Shown here piece by piece: positions 25,586 through 38,020 of a stretch of 64,000 bases of DNA. The stretch's first letter is position 1; every line of letters begins with the position of its first letter. The stretch comes from Antedon mediterranea (lineage: Eukaryota; Echinodermata; Crinoidea; Comatulida; Antedonidae). The notes below the pieces were generated by a model. The model was not told where the DNA came from and did no database searches. It was given only the letters and a program-made list of their open reading frames with translations. The stretch is from NCBI RefSeq assembly GCF_964355755.1, contig NC_092675.1, positions 21,156,912-21,220,911 on the forward strand. Reading direction: 5' to 3'. Made by a program: the position numbers and the translations under genes.

Positions 25586-27674
25586 CCTTGAGGCTAAACT
25601 ACACTGTATACTGGCCACTACCATCATTCCTGGCCCGTCAACCTGGACCACATTATGGTCCAACACAGTCGTGTACTACTGATTCCAAATAGTGAATTAC
25701 ATCCTGTGGTCAAGGATTTATTTGCACTTATGCTTATTTCCTCCAACATACAGAGTACGTAAGGCTTTTAATTTGCTTTTATACCTGTTAATTAAAAAAT
25801 CGTTTATGCCTATTGTTGCATAAAGATCAAATTTAGACTGTAAATACTGGGATGATCACCCTAAATTTTCTTTTTCATTTAACAATTTTATATTTCACAG
25901 CCAGAAAAAAGCATACAGAGTTTTTTTTTATTCATAACTGTTGAATTGCATCCCAATACATGGTACCTATTGGTATTATATCTATAATAATAAAGTACTC
26001 TCTTATAAATAGATGTATCTCTCCAAACTACTCCAACTACCTAATCTAATAATAGTACTATTAGCATACTACTGTACACTTTTTAGACAAGAAATAAGTT
26101 GTATCCACCTAGAGGACTTATGTTAGTACTGTACAGTCGATCGTCCTCTCACTGGTCTGGTCAACATAATCTACGCCTAGATTATTACAGTAATTAAAGT
26201 ACTTTATTACAGGGATTTTTTTTTTTTCAGAAATCAAAGTTATGTGTATAGAAAGCAGTACTCGTATTTAAAACTAAGCAGGTTGTACTCTTGAACGCAA
26301 ACTGGCAGGAAAATTTTGAATATTTTTTGTTGTTGAAATGATGGAATCCTAACTTCAATTTCCACGAACTGGAGACGAAGACATATTACGACCCTTTTAT
26401 TTAAATTTATTTGGATAGACCTCCGTGTAAATTCATTAAAGGCTATATGATTGTTTTATATTTTAATATGTGATAGTAGAAAATCATTGTGTATAATGAG
26501 GACTATGAATCTGATATTTACTTACATTCTCATCTTTTTAAAAGTTTATTTATAATGCTGGTAATGAATTTACTATTGAAAAAGTCATGTGTCCACTTAT
26601 CTCAAATTGTGGCACACCTCTAACCTTGGTAGAACTGACTGTGTTCTATGAGTACATTTAATTTGCCATATAGTAGTGTTTCCACCATACTTCAACCTGG
26701 TAATTGAATACATTTCATCGGGGTAAAATTATCACCTTTAACATAAAGTATCCTCCTGAAACATGTATTTGTACTGTACTTCATCTACTATTCATTTAAT
26801 TACTTAATACTAATTTGGGTGATTTATGTCTAACTTCAGGTATGATCTGAGGCTAGAAGAACGAATTTCTGCACATATAATTTATATAAAAAATAAACCA
26901 ATGTTTTCCTAAAAATTTAACCCCTAGGTTGATAACTAACAAAGAAATTATTGAAATTGTGTTCTCACAATATATGTGTACTGTATCTGCACATGCATAC
27001 TGCTGTACTTGTTTTAACCGCATAATGGCATTAAAAAAAAAGAATGTTTTATAATTATTATGTTATTTCCAAATATTAAAGGTCTGAAAAAGAAACTAAA
27101 TGTTACCAAACTATGTTTTTGAAAATCTCTATGATTGATATAATATAATAATATGAACATAATATTAAATTATATTGACTATTTTTGATAATCATCATGT
27201 AATATAGTTCATATATTATGTATTAAATAAATTGGTAAGGCCCTATACTGTTTATATTTAAGGAAAGTTTATATACACTATTATTTTATGCCTACCAATA
27301 TTAGTATTAATTGTTTATGTAACTATTTTGTCTAATTGCATTGATTTTTTGTATAGGCCAATGGCATTAATGTTTTCTCAAATCAAGTTAGCCTAATAAT
27401 GCCATATTTAGAAACATAATTCATTGATTTCTGATATTCTGTACTTGTGTATGCATTACTAAAAGAGTAGTTATTTTATTTCATTTATAATGTATGTATA
27501 AACTTTTATTCATTTTTTTTTTACATTTTTAAGTTTAAAAATAATTATTAAAATACCTATCTACCTTTCTGTTATTGTTACTATTATAATATTTTTTTGA
27601 GGCAGATTGATTTCAATAAAAAAATTTTAAACAATTAATTTGACTTATAATGTACTATGTTAGTTCAGGAGATG

Positions 27675-27767
27675 AAGTGTGTGTTGGTAGAATCTGGTGT
27701 GTTGGAGGTTGGTGATGTGAGGTGTATTTTTGTCACTTTAAGACCTAAATTAGATGTTTTCTGAAGA
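27675..27767 (+). other. 30-codon frame present in both arms, possible exon remnant
   Basis: After a TTAGTTCAG acceptor-like sequence, an ATG frame reads MKCVLVESGVLEVGDVRC and ends at TGA after 30 codons. In the right arm the complementary copy keeps the frame with one replacement (Leu to Phe) and one silent change. No family was recognised. The arms are similar overall, so conservation of so short a frame is weak evidence. It could be the last exon of a lost gene, or chance. Confidence 0.25.
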
Positions 27768-28218
27768 AAAGAAGTAAGTGGATAGGCTTTCAAACAACTC
27801 CAAGAAGATTCACACAAAAATAATTCCCAATAAAATAGTATGTAACAGTGTATATTACACTACATTGAATAAACTCGAGCGGAAAAATAACACACATAAA
27901 AAATCATTCATTTCCTTGTCGAAAAGCGCCCTCTCTAGTTTTCTATTAATTTATTAATAATTATTATTAATTAATGAGTAATATAAACTTATTTTTAACA
28001 TTTAATGCTGGAAGCTGATACTACTCCTAACAAGGTGTCATACCTCCCAATTTCGTCAACGTATTCAAAGCACTTCAATAAATATCACATTGAACATTAA
28101 AAATTAGGGTTATGGATAGAATTTTGCTTAAAAACATATACAAAAAACATCGATAAAAAATACTTTCCGAATTTAAAAACATTTGAAACTTCTTTTATAT
28201 GTTCAATATAGGTTGCTC

Positions 28219-28402
28219 TATTCACAGAAACAAAATTTCATTCATGAACGTATTTTGTTGGTTGTTTTTTTCAAAATCGTTATTAGGTTTAAAAAATGCA
28301 TTGGAATTGTATGGTCTTTCATAAGTGTACATTTTGTAAAAACGTAAATTTAAAAAATCAGTAATATGGCTCGATAGTCTTTTTTTTTTTGCAATATGGA
28401 TG
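28219..28402. other. spacer at the centre of the palindrome
   Basis: 184 bp of unique AT-rich sequence between the arms, ending in a run of T before 28391. No coding or structural feature is apparent. Confidence 0.8.
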
Positions 28403-31400
28403 GAGCAACCTATATTGAACATTTATACCAAGTATCAAATGTTTTTGAATACGAAAAATATTTTTATCGATGTTTTTTGTATATGTTTTAAGCAAAATTC
28501 TATCCATAACCCTAATTTTTAATGTTCAATGTGATATTTATTGAAGTGCTTTGAATACGTTGATGAAATTTAGAGGTATGAAACTTTGTTTGGAGTAGAA
28601 TCAGCTTCCAGCATCAAATGTTAAAAATATGTTTATATTACTCATTAATTAATAATAATTATTAATAAATTAATAGAAAACTAGAGAGGGCGCTTTTCGA
28701 CAAGGAAATGAATGTTTTTTTATGTGTGTTATTTTTCCGCTCGAATTCATTCAATGTACTTTAATATACACTGTTACATACTATTTTATTGGGAAGCCTA
28801 TTTGCTTCTTTTCTTCAGAAAACATCTAATTTAGGTCTTAAAGTCACAAAAATACACCTCACATCACCAACCTCAAACACACCAGATTCTACCAACACAC
28901 ACTTCATCTCCTGAACTAACATAGTACAGTATAAGTCAAATTAAATGTTTTAAATTTTTTTATTGAAATCAATCTTCTGCAAAAAATATTATAATAGTAA
29001 CAATAACAGAAAGGTTGATAGGTATTTTAATATTTTTTAAACTTAAAAAGGTAAAAAAAAAAAATGAATAAATGTTTATACATACATTATAAATGAAATA
29101 AAATAACTACTATTTTAGTAATGCATACACAAGTACAGAATATCAGAAATCAAAGAATTATGTGTCTAAATATGGCATTATTAGGCTAATTTGCTTTGAG
29201 AAAAACATTAATGCCATTGGCCTATACAAAAAATCAATGCAATTAGACAAAATAGTTACATAAACAATTAATACTATATTGGTAGGCATAAAATAATAGT
29301 GTATATAAACTTTCCTTAAATATAAACAGTATAGGGCCTTACCAATTTATTTAATACATAATATATGAACTATATTACACAAAAGGACATGATGATTATC
29401 AATATAATTTAATATTATGTTCATATTATTATATTATATCATAGAGATTTTCAAAAACATAGTTTGGTAACATTTAGTTTCTGTTTCAGACCTTTAATAT
29501 TTAGAAATAACCTATAATAATTATAAAACATTCTTGTTTTCAATGCCATTATGCGGTTAAAAACAAGTACAGCAGTATGCATATGTAGATACAGTACACC
29601 TATATATTGTGAGAACATAATTTCAATAATTTCTTTGTTAGTTATCAACCTAGGGGTTAAATTATTAGGAAAACATTGGTTTATTTTTTATATGTGTACA
29701 GAAATTCGTTCTTCTAGCCTCAGATCTTTCCCTGAAGTTAGACATAATATAAATCACATAAATTAGTATTAAGTAATGGATGAAGTACAGTACAAATACA
29801 TGTTTCAGGAGGATACTTTATGTTAAAGGTGATAATTAGTTTAACTGTTACCCCAATGAAATTTATTCAATTACCAGGTTGAAGTAGTATGGTGGAAACA
29901 CTACTATATGTACTCATGTAGAACACAGTCAGTTCTACCAAGGTTAGAGGTGGGCCGGGTGCCAACATTTGAGATAAGTGGAAACATGACCTTTTCAATA
30001 GTAAATTCATTACCAGCATTATAAATAAAATGTTAAAAAGATGAGAATGCAAGTAAATATTAGATTCATAGTCCTCATTATGCACAATGGTTTTCTACTA
30101 TCACATTATTAAAATATAAAACAATCATATAGCCTTTAATGAATTTACATGGAGGTCTATCCAAATAAATTTAAATAAAAGGGTCGTAATATGTCTTTGT
30201 CTCCAGTTCGTGGAAAATGAACAAAAAATATTCAAAATATCCTGCCAGTTTGCGTTCAGTACAACCTGCTTAGTTTTTAATACGAGTACTGCTTTCTATA
30301 CACATAACTTTGATTTCTGCAAAAAAAAAAAAATCTCTGTAATAATGTACTTTTTAATTACTGTAATAATCTAGGCGTAGATTATGTTGACCAGGCCAGT
30401 GAGAGGACGATCGACAGTACAGTACTAACATAAGTCCTCTAGGTGGATACAACTTATTTCTTGTCTACAAAGTGTACAGTAGTATGCTAATAGTACATAT
30501 ATTATTAGTATACTATAGTTGGAGTAGTTTGGAGAGATACATCTATTTATAAGAGAGTACTTTATATTTATAGATATAATACCAATAGGTACCATGTATT
30601 GGGATGCAATTCAACAGTTATGAATAAAACAAACATCAAAAAACTCTGTATGCTTTTTTCTAGCTGTGAAATAAATTTTGGGTGATTATTCCAGTATTTA
30701 CAGTCTAAATTTGATCTTTATGCACCAATAGGCTTAAATGATTTTTAAATTAACCGGTATAAAAGCAAATTAGAAGCCATACATACTCTGTATGTTATTG
30801 TTAGAGGAAATAAGCATAAGAGCAAATAAAGCCTTGACCACAGGATGGAATCAGTAGTACACGACTGTACTTACGTGTGGGCTAGGAATGATGGTAGTGC
30901 CAGTATACAGTGTAATTTAGCCTCAAGGCAATACCATGTAGCTACATTAGCTTGCAGAAATACAGTAGAGATTTCATGAGACTTGGTGTGTGATGATTCA
31001 GTATGATAATTTGTGCTGTGAAAAAAAAAATTGCTGAATTATGAAGACAATATTGTAAAATATAACAAGGAAATTATACTATAGTTACTATAATTAAGGG
31101 GTAACCGTAAAATATATAATAATAATAATAAATGCAATGGGAATTACTAATATTATGTAAACAATACAATATTAAGTTAAATTCATAGGCCGATATTATT
31201 TTATTATTATAAGGAAATCTGTTTTTGAATGAGAAAAAGCCGTCCCAACCCAGATTTGAACCCAGTATCAATAAAGCTATAAACAGAATAGACAATTATT
31301 GTAGCCGGAATTTAGCGTAGACCTACTCGAGGCCTAGTAAGATTAGCTAGAAGAATACAGGTCAACCCGCAATTCCAACTGGTAACCAAATTTTGGTATA

Positions 31401-32427
31401 TTCGTACCCAAAATGTTGGCTCGCACTCTAGCAATCATCAAGGGCTGGCTTGTACTCTTCATGGGCTGACCAGTATCCATGTTTAATGCTATTAAAAGTT
31501 TTGGTACAGGTTAGCCAAAGTTGGTACGATTTGACCAATTATTTGAGTACGGGTTAGCCAAATTGGGTACGAGTTGGCATGGGTAGGTTGACCAGCACCC
31601 TAGAAAATGATAAGGGTCAACCCGTACCACTGTGCCAACTCGTTCCCATGCTAGAATACTACTTACAGGTTAGTTTAGCCTAGCTGGGCTAACCTACCTC
31701 ACCTCTCACATGCCCTCCTGATAAGTAGGCCGAAAACGCGACCGAAATTACTGGAACTCTAGCATACTAGCTATGCCTAGATAGTAGTGTCCCATCCGTA
31801 GTATAGTACCATGGAACTGTAATAAATGGTAGACGTACTAGTACTGTGTAGTATAGGCTAACACCTCTGGCTCTACGAGGCCTTTTTATGCTCATGGGAT
31901 GGCTTTTTTGGGCGTCCCAATGTAGGCCTATGCCTATAGCTAGGACAGATTTCCCATTCCTGCAGGCCTGTAGCCTATGCTCTAGTAGGGCGGCCGGGTG
32001 TACCCTGGTCGACTCGTACCCATGCCAACTCAACTCGTACTTAACTTCCTACCCTAAACTCGTATCCAACCAAATAATTGGTTGATTTCCCGCTAGACTA
32101 GTAGTAGGCCTAGCCTAGCTACAATATTCATTATGCCCTGCTAAAAAGGTAGATGAGCTACTAAACTAATTACGTAATTCGTATAATAATAACAATAATT
32201 GACAAGAAGGCCTAAAAGCGGCGGAAAACACCTATCCATTCTTGCATGGCAGTACGAAAACCTGCCTATCTATGGTTGTACAGTACATCATTGTAAATTG
32301 TCAACAGACACTGTGCTACAGACAGTGTACCGTGTGTTAAAAGTACAGCATTTATAGCAGACAACAACGTGTATAACTTGCTATAGTTTTACAGATAGCA
32401 CATGTGGACAGTAGCAGAATCGGGTGA
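28403..32427 (-). repeat. palindrome right arm
   Basis: Reverse complement of the left arm, with an approximately 240-bp segment at about 31290-31530 that is missing from the left. That segment extends the degenerate TACGAGTTGGCC-like repeats, so it may be a local expansion of the secondary foldback or a deletion on the left. Confidence 0.95.
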
Positions 32428-33771
32428 AAGAAATAAAGAAATTGCTGTAATGCGTCTGTAACATTACTTTACTGCAGTTATTGTAGTGGTTACTGCAGTC
32501 ACCTATTATTGCATAGTTAAGGTTAATTGGTCATTTGCCTTACTTAAAAAGCGATTGCAGCAGTTCAATACCTAGTTTATATATTTTAATAGTCGAGACC
32601 TAACTCATTTCTTATCAGGTGAATCAATATTAAATACATTTACGAGCCTTTTGTAATGTAGTTATTGTGGTATGATCATTACTGTAATTATGTATAGATG
32701 GTATCATCATTTGAATCATCCAGGCTCCATAACAAAATGATGGAGATCCTGAGATGATCTGATACCGGTGGTTTTTTTGTGTCTGCCTTTTTTATTTAAA
32801 CTTATTTTTATGCAATTGATTTTTTAACTAATGGACGTCGGTTTCCGGATGTGATGTGACGGTTTCCAAGATGTGAGCTCCAATAACTTTTCATTCCATT
32901 TTTTTTGGCACGGTCGGTTGGTCGGTCGGTCGGTAAACACTAACTTGAGCACGCGACTGCAGCCATCTACATGGCCTTGTTCAGTTACAATTATTAGGGC
33001 TAATCTGTTGGGAATTTGCCTTTTACACTCAGTACACAGTAAACTATATCCATTAATGCAGTTTCAATACTTTATAATCGATATATAAACAGAGTTTATA
33101 TACTGATAATACTTTTATAGGCCAAATGTATTTATTTACGTAAATTCTTTCTCAAGAGAATAAAATGAATCTTTAGTTGAATTATTTTGTTATTTGAACA
33201 GTTTATGTACGACTAGACGTAGGACTGCTGTTGTTCGTTCTTACGTCTCAAATTTGATACTCTCCTTTAAACTTCTTGTTCACAGATTAAACCTAATTAA
33301 TATTATAGGATGCTATTTTCATTCATTTATGAACAGCCATTTATATATACAGTTACTAAACAGGCTTTCTAGTGAAATATATCGCTGAGTAAGGTTATAA
33401 TTTGTTGACACAGGTTTACCAATAATTTTTATAAGGAAAAAAAAACACTTAAATTCTTGTTTGTTTTTCTTTACTCATCATGATAATAAAATGTCAATTT
33501 CCTGTATTTGAGATGAATCACTATTGGTCAGTAGAATAAATCCAGCCTTCTGAACAGCCTCGGGCATTTTATTAATACTAAACACAGCATACATCATACC
33601 ATAGACAAATCTATATAAGTAGAGATTTTTATCATTTCGAATTTTCGTTACAAATCATCAGCCGAACTTAAACGTTATCTGAGAGACTTTTGTGAAAAAA
33701 CCCTTTGTTCATGATTATTTTGTATATTTTTAAAACTTATATTCACAGTTTTATACGTAAAACCAGACTCA
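32428..33771. other. gene-free stretch with a (GGTC)n-bearing dispersed repeat
   Basis: No gene recognised. About 32910-33000 holds GGTCGGTTGGTCGGTCGGTC followed by GAGCACGCGACTGC...GGCCTTGTTCA. A second copy, with the same simple run followed by GAGCACGCGACTC...GGCCTTGTTCA, is at about 59985-60145. It is therefore a dispersed repeat family in this genome. Confidence 0.5.
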
Positions 33772-34098
33772 CGTTTGTGGTATATTTTAAAATATTTATT
33801 TAAATTTGTTGAATAAATTAATAATACCGTTTTTCAAAACAAAAAAATGGTTACAGAATTACGGTAGGCCTACATCCAATCCACTTTTGTGGTATATTCT
33901 TAAATGTGTATTTTAATTTTTTTAATAAATTAATAATACCGTTTTTCAAAACAGAAAAATTGGTTACAGCATTGCTGTAGGCCTACACATCCAATCCACT
34001 TTTGTGGTATATTTTAAAATGTGTATTTTAATTTTTCTTTGAATGAATTAAAAAATAATACCATTTTTCAAAACAGAAAAATTGGTTGCAGAATGCAA
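33772..34098. repeat. three-copy tandem repeat of 112-115 bp
   Basis: Units begin at 33772, 33884 and 33999 with TTTGTGGTATATT and share ACCGTTTTTCAAAACA followed by GGTTACAG. Copies 1 and 2 also share TAGGCCTACA followed by CCAATCCAC. The third copy is more divergent and lacks the last part. Confidence 0.9.
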
Positions 34099-34609
34099 AT
34101 ATCTCTTTTATTTGACTGGTAGGAAATAAAAAAATAAAATTGTACTCGTCTAATCTCTTCACCACCTTTGATAATTTAAATCCACATCCCGATGTTTGAT
34201 CCCCGCTAATTTATTCAAATCAAATATGCAGATTTTTTAAATATATCATTTTCAGGATTTTATCAATTTTATACTTACTGACCCAGCAAAAAAATCTTTA
34301 TATACCGGTACTGAATTTTTAATTTTGAAATTACGCAAGAAAATAAACCATACGGTATATAAAATAAATAAAAATACGATTTAAAGTGATCGATTGTTAC
34401 GGTGACCTTTGCCAGATGCCGGCACTTAAAAGCCAATTGGAGACGCATATATTTGATGCCGTTCATTCTTCACAGTCAAACCATATTGCTAAGTTAAATA
34501 ACAATAACATACAGTGATTTTATTTAAATTTCTAAATACACATCTGTAAAGTATTAAATTTAAATAATTCATCTTCATCTTGTTTCTTACAATAAAAAAT
34601 ATAATACAA

Positions 34610-34715
34610 TTCTAGAACATTTAGAACGTGTTCAACAAAGAGCAACAACAAAGTATAGCCTTCGGAATTGCCAATGCCTAAGAAACGAATGCCTAGGCCT
34701 AACTTTCGGCACTTG
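34610..34715 (+). pseudogene. decayed LINE reverse-transcriptase C-terminal fragment
   Basis: The plus-strand frame reads HLERVQQRATTKYSLRN before running into a stop. The pattern LExVQQRATK is typical of the region just after the reverse-transcriptase domain in Jockey/CR1-type non-LTR elements. Only about 30 codons remain and the flanks show no continuous frame, so this is a dead fragment. The call rests on this one motif. Confidence 0.45.
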
Positions 34716-36186
34716 AACAAGACGTGTGAACGTTCTTCTGTTATACTACCATAACCCACAGCTATAGTTTGAATTCAAACGAATACTCTAAATATTAAAG
34801 AACATAAAACACGAGAATATAACTTCAAAATGAAATCAATGAAGATGAACAATGATACAAAAAAGGTCATTTTGTAGTTTAATTTTTTTTAAATAACTAG
34901 TTGAATAAAAAGATTCCATTGATTGATTAAAAAAACCCGAAATGTAAAATGTTTTTCCGATTTAATCTTTACTCAGTGAAATATTACTATTTGAAATTGT
35001 TGCATTTTAAACAACTTTATGTGTTATCCCGTGCATCTTTTTTGACATCATTGCTTCCCACCTTATTAATTTATCAATGTTGTCTTATTTAAAGCTGTTG
35101 TTTAGAGCTTTTGCTTATTATGTACTATTTATTCTATGGATATGAAGTCTGAAATAAAGAGAAATGAGTAAATGAATGTTATTATCTATTAATATTGTAG
35201 AAATACAGTTTTATAAAGAGCCACATAAAATGAATTGTTGACTCTGATCATATTATATATTTTAATGCGGTAATGTTAATGGCAATAACATTATTAATTT
35301 ACGAACATTCACCGTATAAGAATTCGTTTAAGGGCGAGGCTTAAATAAAACTGGCGTCTCTGATAAATAACCTAATCGCTATGATAGTGCCCGATGAGAA
35401 TGAACTTACTAATGAGAGGGGATTTCGATTAACCTATTTGTTTAAGCAGAAATTTAAACAAATTGTTATTATAACGACAACAAAATTAAGTTTACCAACT
35501 TCGATATTGCTTGTAAATATTTTAGAAGGTAGTTGATAAAAACGAATTTTGTAAGAGGATTTTCGAAACGATGTTACTAGTTCAGCTTTCAGCGACGAAT
35601 TGGTGTGGTTTGTTTGGATAGGTGTTGTTATAGTATCGGTAGTCAGGATACGTGCGCCGTATTCTAAACGCCTACGCACTATTCACGCAGCTCACGTACG
35701 CCTGAATACCTAATGGATTGACCTATCATATATTTTTTATGACGATCGATGTGATATGATTGAATAATCATGAATAGATCATGCACATTTTTAGCAGTCA
35801 ATGTTTTTCACTAAGCACTACAAATAAGTCTTAAATTAAACATTGGAACACTTATCTTAATAAAATGATACAATAGGCCTATTATATCGACTACAACCTA
35901 GCTAGGCTACTATCAAGAGACCAGTTTTAGTAAAAAATACATAATTTAGTCATATTAAGTAATATTTGATTTATAATTTATTGCATTAGACATCTCAATG
36001 ATATTTATAATAAATTTACCTATGAAAGACACATTCATCCACTGTACAATTATTGTTACTTGGTTTTATCCGTCCACAAAAAGAATTCATTGTTCCCGCC
36101 GACTTATTTATAATTTGACCTTTGAACTTGTTATGGCAGTTAAAATGAATTTCTGTATTTTAAAAAATCTTGGTGCTATAGTATTA
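34716..36186. other. gene-free stretch left of the retrotransposon
   Basis: No coding exon recognised on either strand. Confidence 0.45.
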
Positions 36187-36307
36187 TACACATAATGCAC
36201 AAGTCAGAGTGCGTTAGTGGAGATGCAGCGCACTCAACGGTATGTACAATGGTGCGACATGCACTACATTGTGAATACCCACATCTCCACTCCAACATAC
36301 AAATTTA

Positions 36308-37880
36308 TGTAACCCTATGATTTTTATGAATATATTTTTACCATTTATATCTTTCTTATATCTTTCTGTTTGATTTTTTTCATTTGAATGTATCTGTTTT
36401 TACAATGTACTGTATATGAATATAGTTTATAGGTCAGTAGAAAAGAATGCAGCTTAATTGCAACAAAGGTTACCCCAAGTGGGTCATAGTGACAAATGTT
36501 TGGGAAGTAAGGAATGTGTTTTGCCAAGTTGCTAGGCAACTAAGGTGATTATCTTCATTTCTGATGATTATACCTCACTTCCACTTGTGCCTGCTCACAA
36601 GAAACATCTATACATTTTTAACAACTTTAAAGGAAGTCACTTTTCTATATTTTGGCTCTTTTCTTAGGTAAGAACTATCAATTGTATTATTTTATGTTTA
36701 ACAAATTTGTTAATATAACTTAATTTGAGATTTAAGCTTATGAAGATTAGGTTTATGCATTATGTTTGCATTGGCTCAATGCTTTAGATTAGTTATGTGA
36801 TACTTAACTTTTTGATTATATTTTATAACTTTTGTGATACCATTTGCAATTGCGCTTGGTAATTTATGTTACTGTAAAGTAAGGTTCTGCAATCACACAT
36901 TGTTCTCTCCCGTTTTAAGCTAAAGGGTCTTGAAGTGATTAACTTGCTTTTGCTAATACTTTTAATTGTATGAGTGTATCAGGACGATTCTGGTAAATGT
37001 GGGTCATTTACTAGATGGCAGTACACTCTTGGTATTGATTGACCTAGAGACAATTGGAGTGTGATTGTAGAATTGAGACTATTGTATTATACACTTATTT
37101 TTGATTTCCGCTTTATGCGACATTTATTTTTATACATTTAATTACCTTTTAGTTTATAATTTAGTTTATTGAATGGATGCGCTGCATTAACCATCCTGAG
37201 TTTATAATAGTCAGGTTAATATGTTGATAGACACACGTTTGAATAGCTATTGCTATTATCCATTGAGTTGCAATGTAGTTATATTGGTATCAAGTATTAG
37301 CATACTTACCAAACGAAGTACCTCTAACTATATAATGTAACTAATGTTTTAATGAGTAGTGTGAATAATCATATACCAATCAGTGTTAATCGAACCTGGC
37401 GGTATTGACGGATTATGTTTTATTTTGTTTAATTGTCTATCATAGCCTAGGTTATTTTGCAAACATTGTGGTATTTTAATTATGTACCAAATGATATTTG
37501 ATTTAAATTGTTTTATAGTTATATAGTATATGTATATATTTTCTCTTTTCTTAGATGAGAAAACACTACTTTTGAAATTTACGAATCATTATTGCAATTA
37601 TTACACCATTGGTCGGAACATTTCGTTGATAACATTTACTCTACTGTGGAACCTTTCAAGTCGGAATTGTTTCAACTGAAGACTCAATTTTAATATAAAC
37701 TTTTAGTTTTGTGGACACTTTAATGTTTTATCTTGTGAATAAATAATATTGGTTATGTAAATTCTGACAAGTTGATGTCAAAGGAATAAATCTACATTTT
37801 AATTTATAAGGCGTTTTCCTTGATTTGATTATTTAATACTTCTTGGAAATTTTAGTTTCTTGCTAGAAACTCGGGTTACA
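36308..37880 (+). repeat. 5' LTR
   Basis: 1573 bp, beginning TGTAACCCTATG and ending AACTCGGGTTACA. An AATAAA at 37738-37743 is a candidate polyadenylation signal inside the LTR. U3/R/U5 borders and a TATA box could not be set with confidence. Confidence 0.97.
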
Positions 37881-37883
37881 AAT

Positions 37884-37900
37884 TGGGGGCTCGTCCGGGA
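37884..37900 (+). promoter_or_regulatory. primer-binding site for tRNA-Pro
   Basis: TGGGGGCTCGTCCGGGA lies three bases after the 5' LTR. It is complementary to the 3' end of tRNA-Pro including the CCA tail, and is the same 17-nt sequence known as the proline primer site of gammaretroviruses. It primes minus-strand DNA synthesis. Confidence 0.88.
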
Positions 37901-38020
37901 AACGTAATATATATTTTATTACTATTGTGTGTGTGGTTAATCACCATTATTTACGTCTTGTAATTACAGTATTCTGATAAGTAGGTTTTATTTATTTCTA
38001 AGTAGTTAAAAAGAGCCAAG

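Larger units (their letters stand above)
24286..28218 (+). repeat. palindrome left arm
   Basis: Reads outward to inward. It contains a smaller foldback (24628-25185), the 36-bp hairpin insertion (25550-25585), and a 30-codon conserved frame (27675-27767). Otherwise it is AT-rich and non-coding. Confidence 0.95.
24286..32427. repeat. giant inverted repeat (palindrome), about 4-kb arms, 184-bp spacer
   Basis: The left arm (24286-28218) and right arm (28403-32427) are reverse complements along their whole length. Outer edges align from TCACCCGATTCTGCTACTGT (left) and its complement ending at 32427; inner edges meet at GTTCAATATAGGTTGCTC (28201-28218) and its complement (28403-28420). The arms differ by scattered substitutions and small indels, so they are an old or converting duplication rather than one sequence read twice. 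The right arm has about 240 bp extra near 31290-31530, and the left has a 36-bp hairpin insertion. No obvious gene or transposase lies inside. No TIR termini or target duplication were found at the outer borders. Confidence 0.95.

Noticed and set aside
24286-32427. Palindrome as a simple assembly artefact
   Set aside because: The arms differ by many substitutions, a 240-bp segment and a 43-bp insertion event, which a duplicated read error would not give. Misjoined haplotypes remain possible and are listed as a refuting test.
36345-36539. 64-codon minus-strand frame also present at 43897-44091
   Set aside because: It is the same chance frame inside each of the two LTRs.
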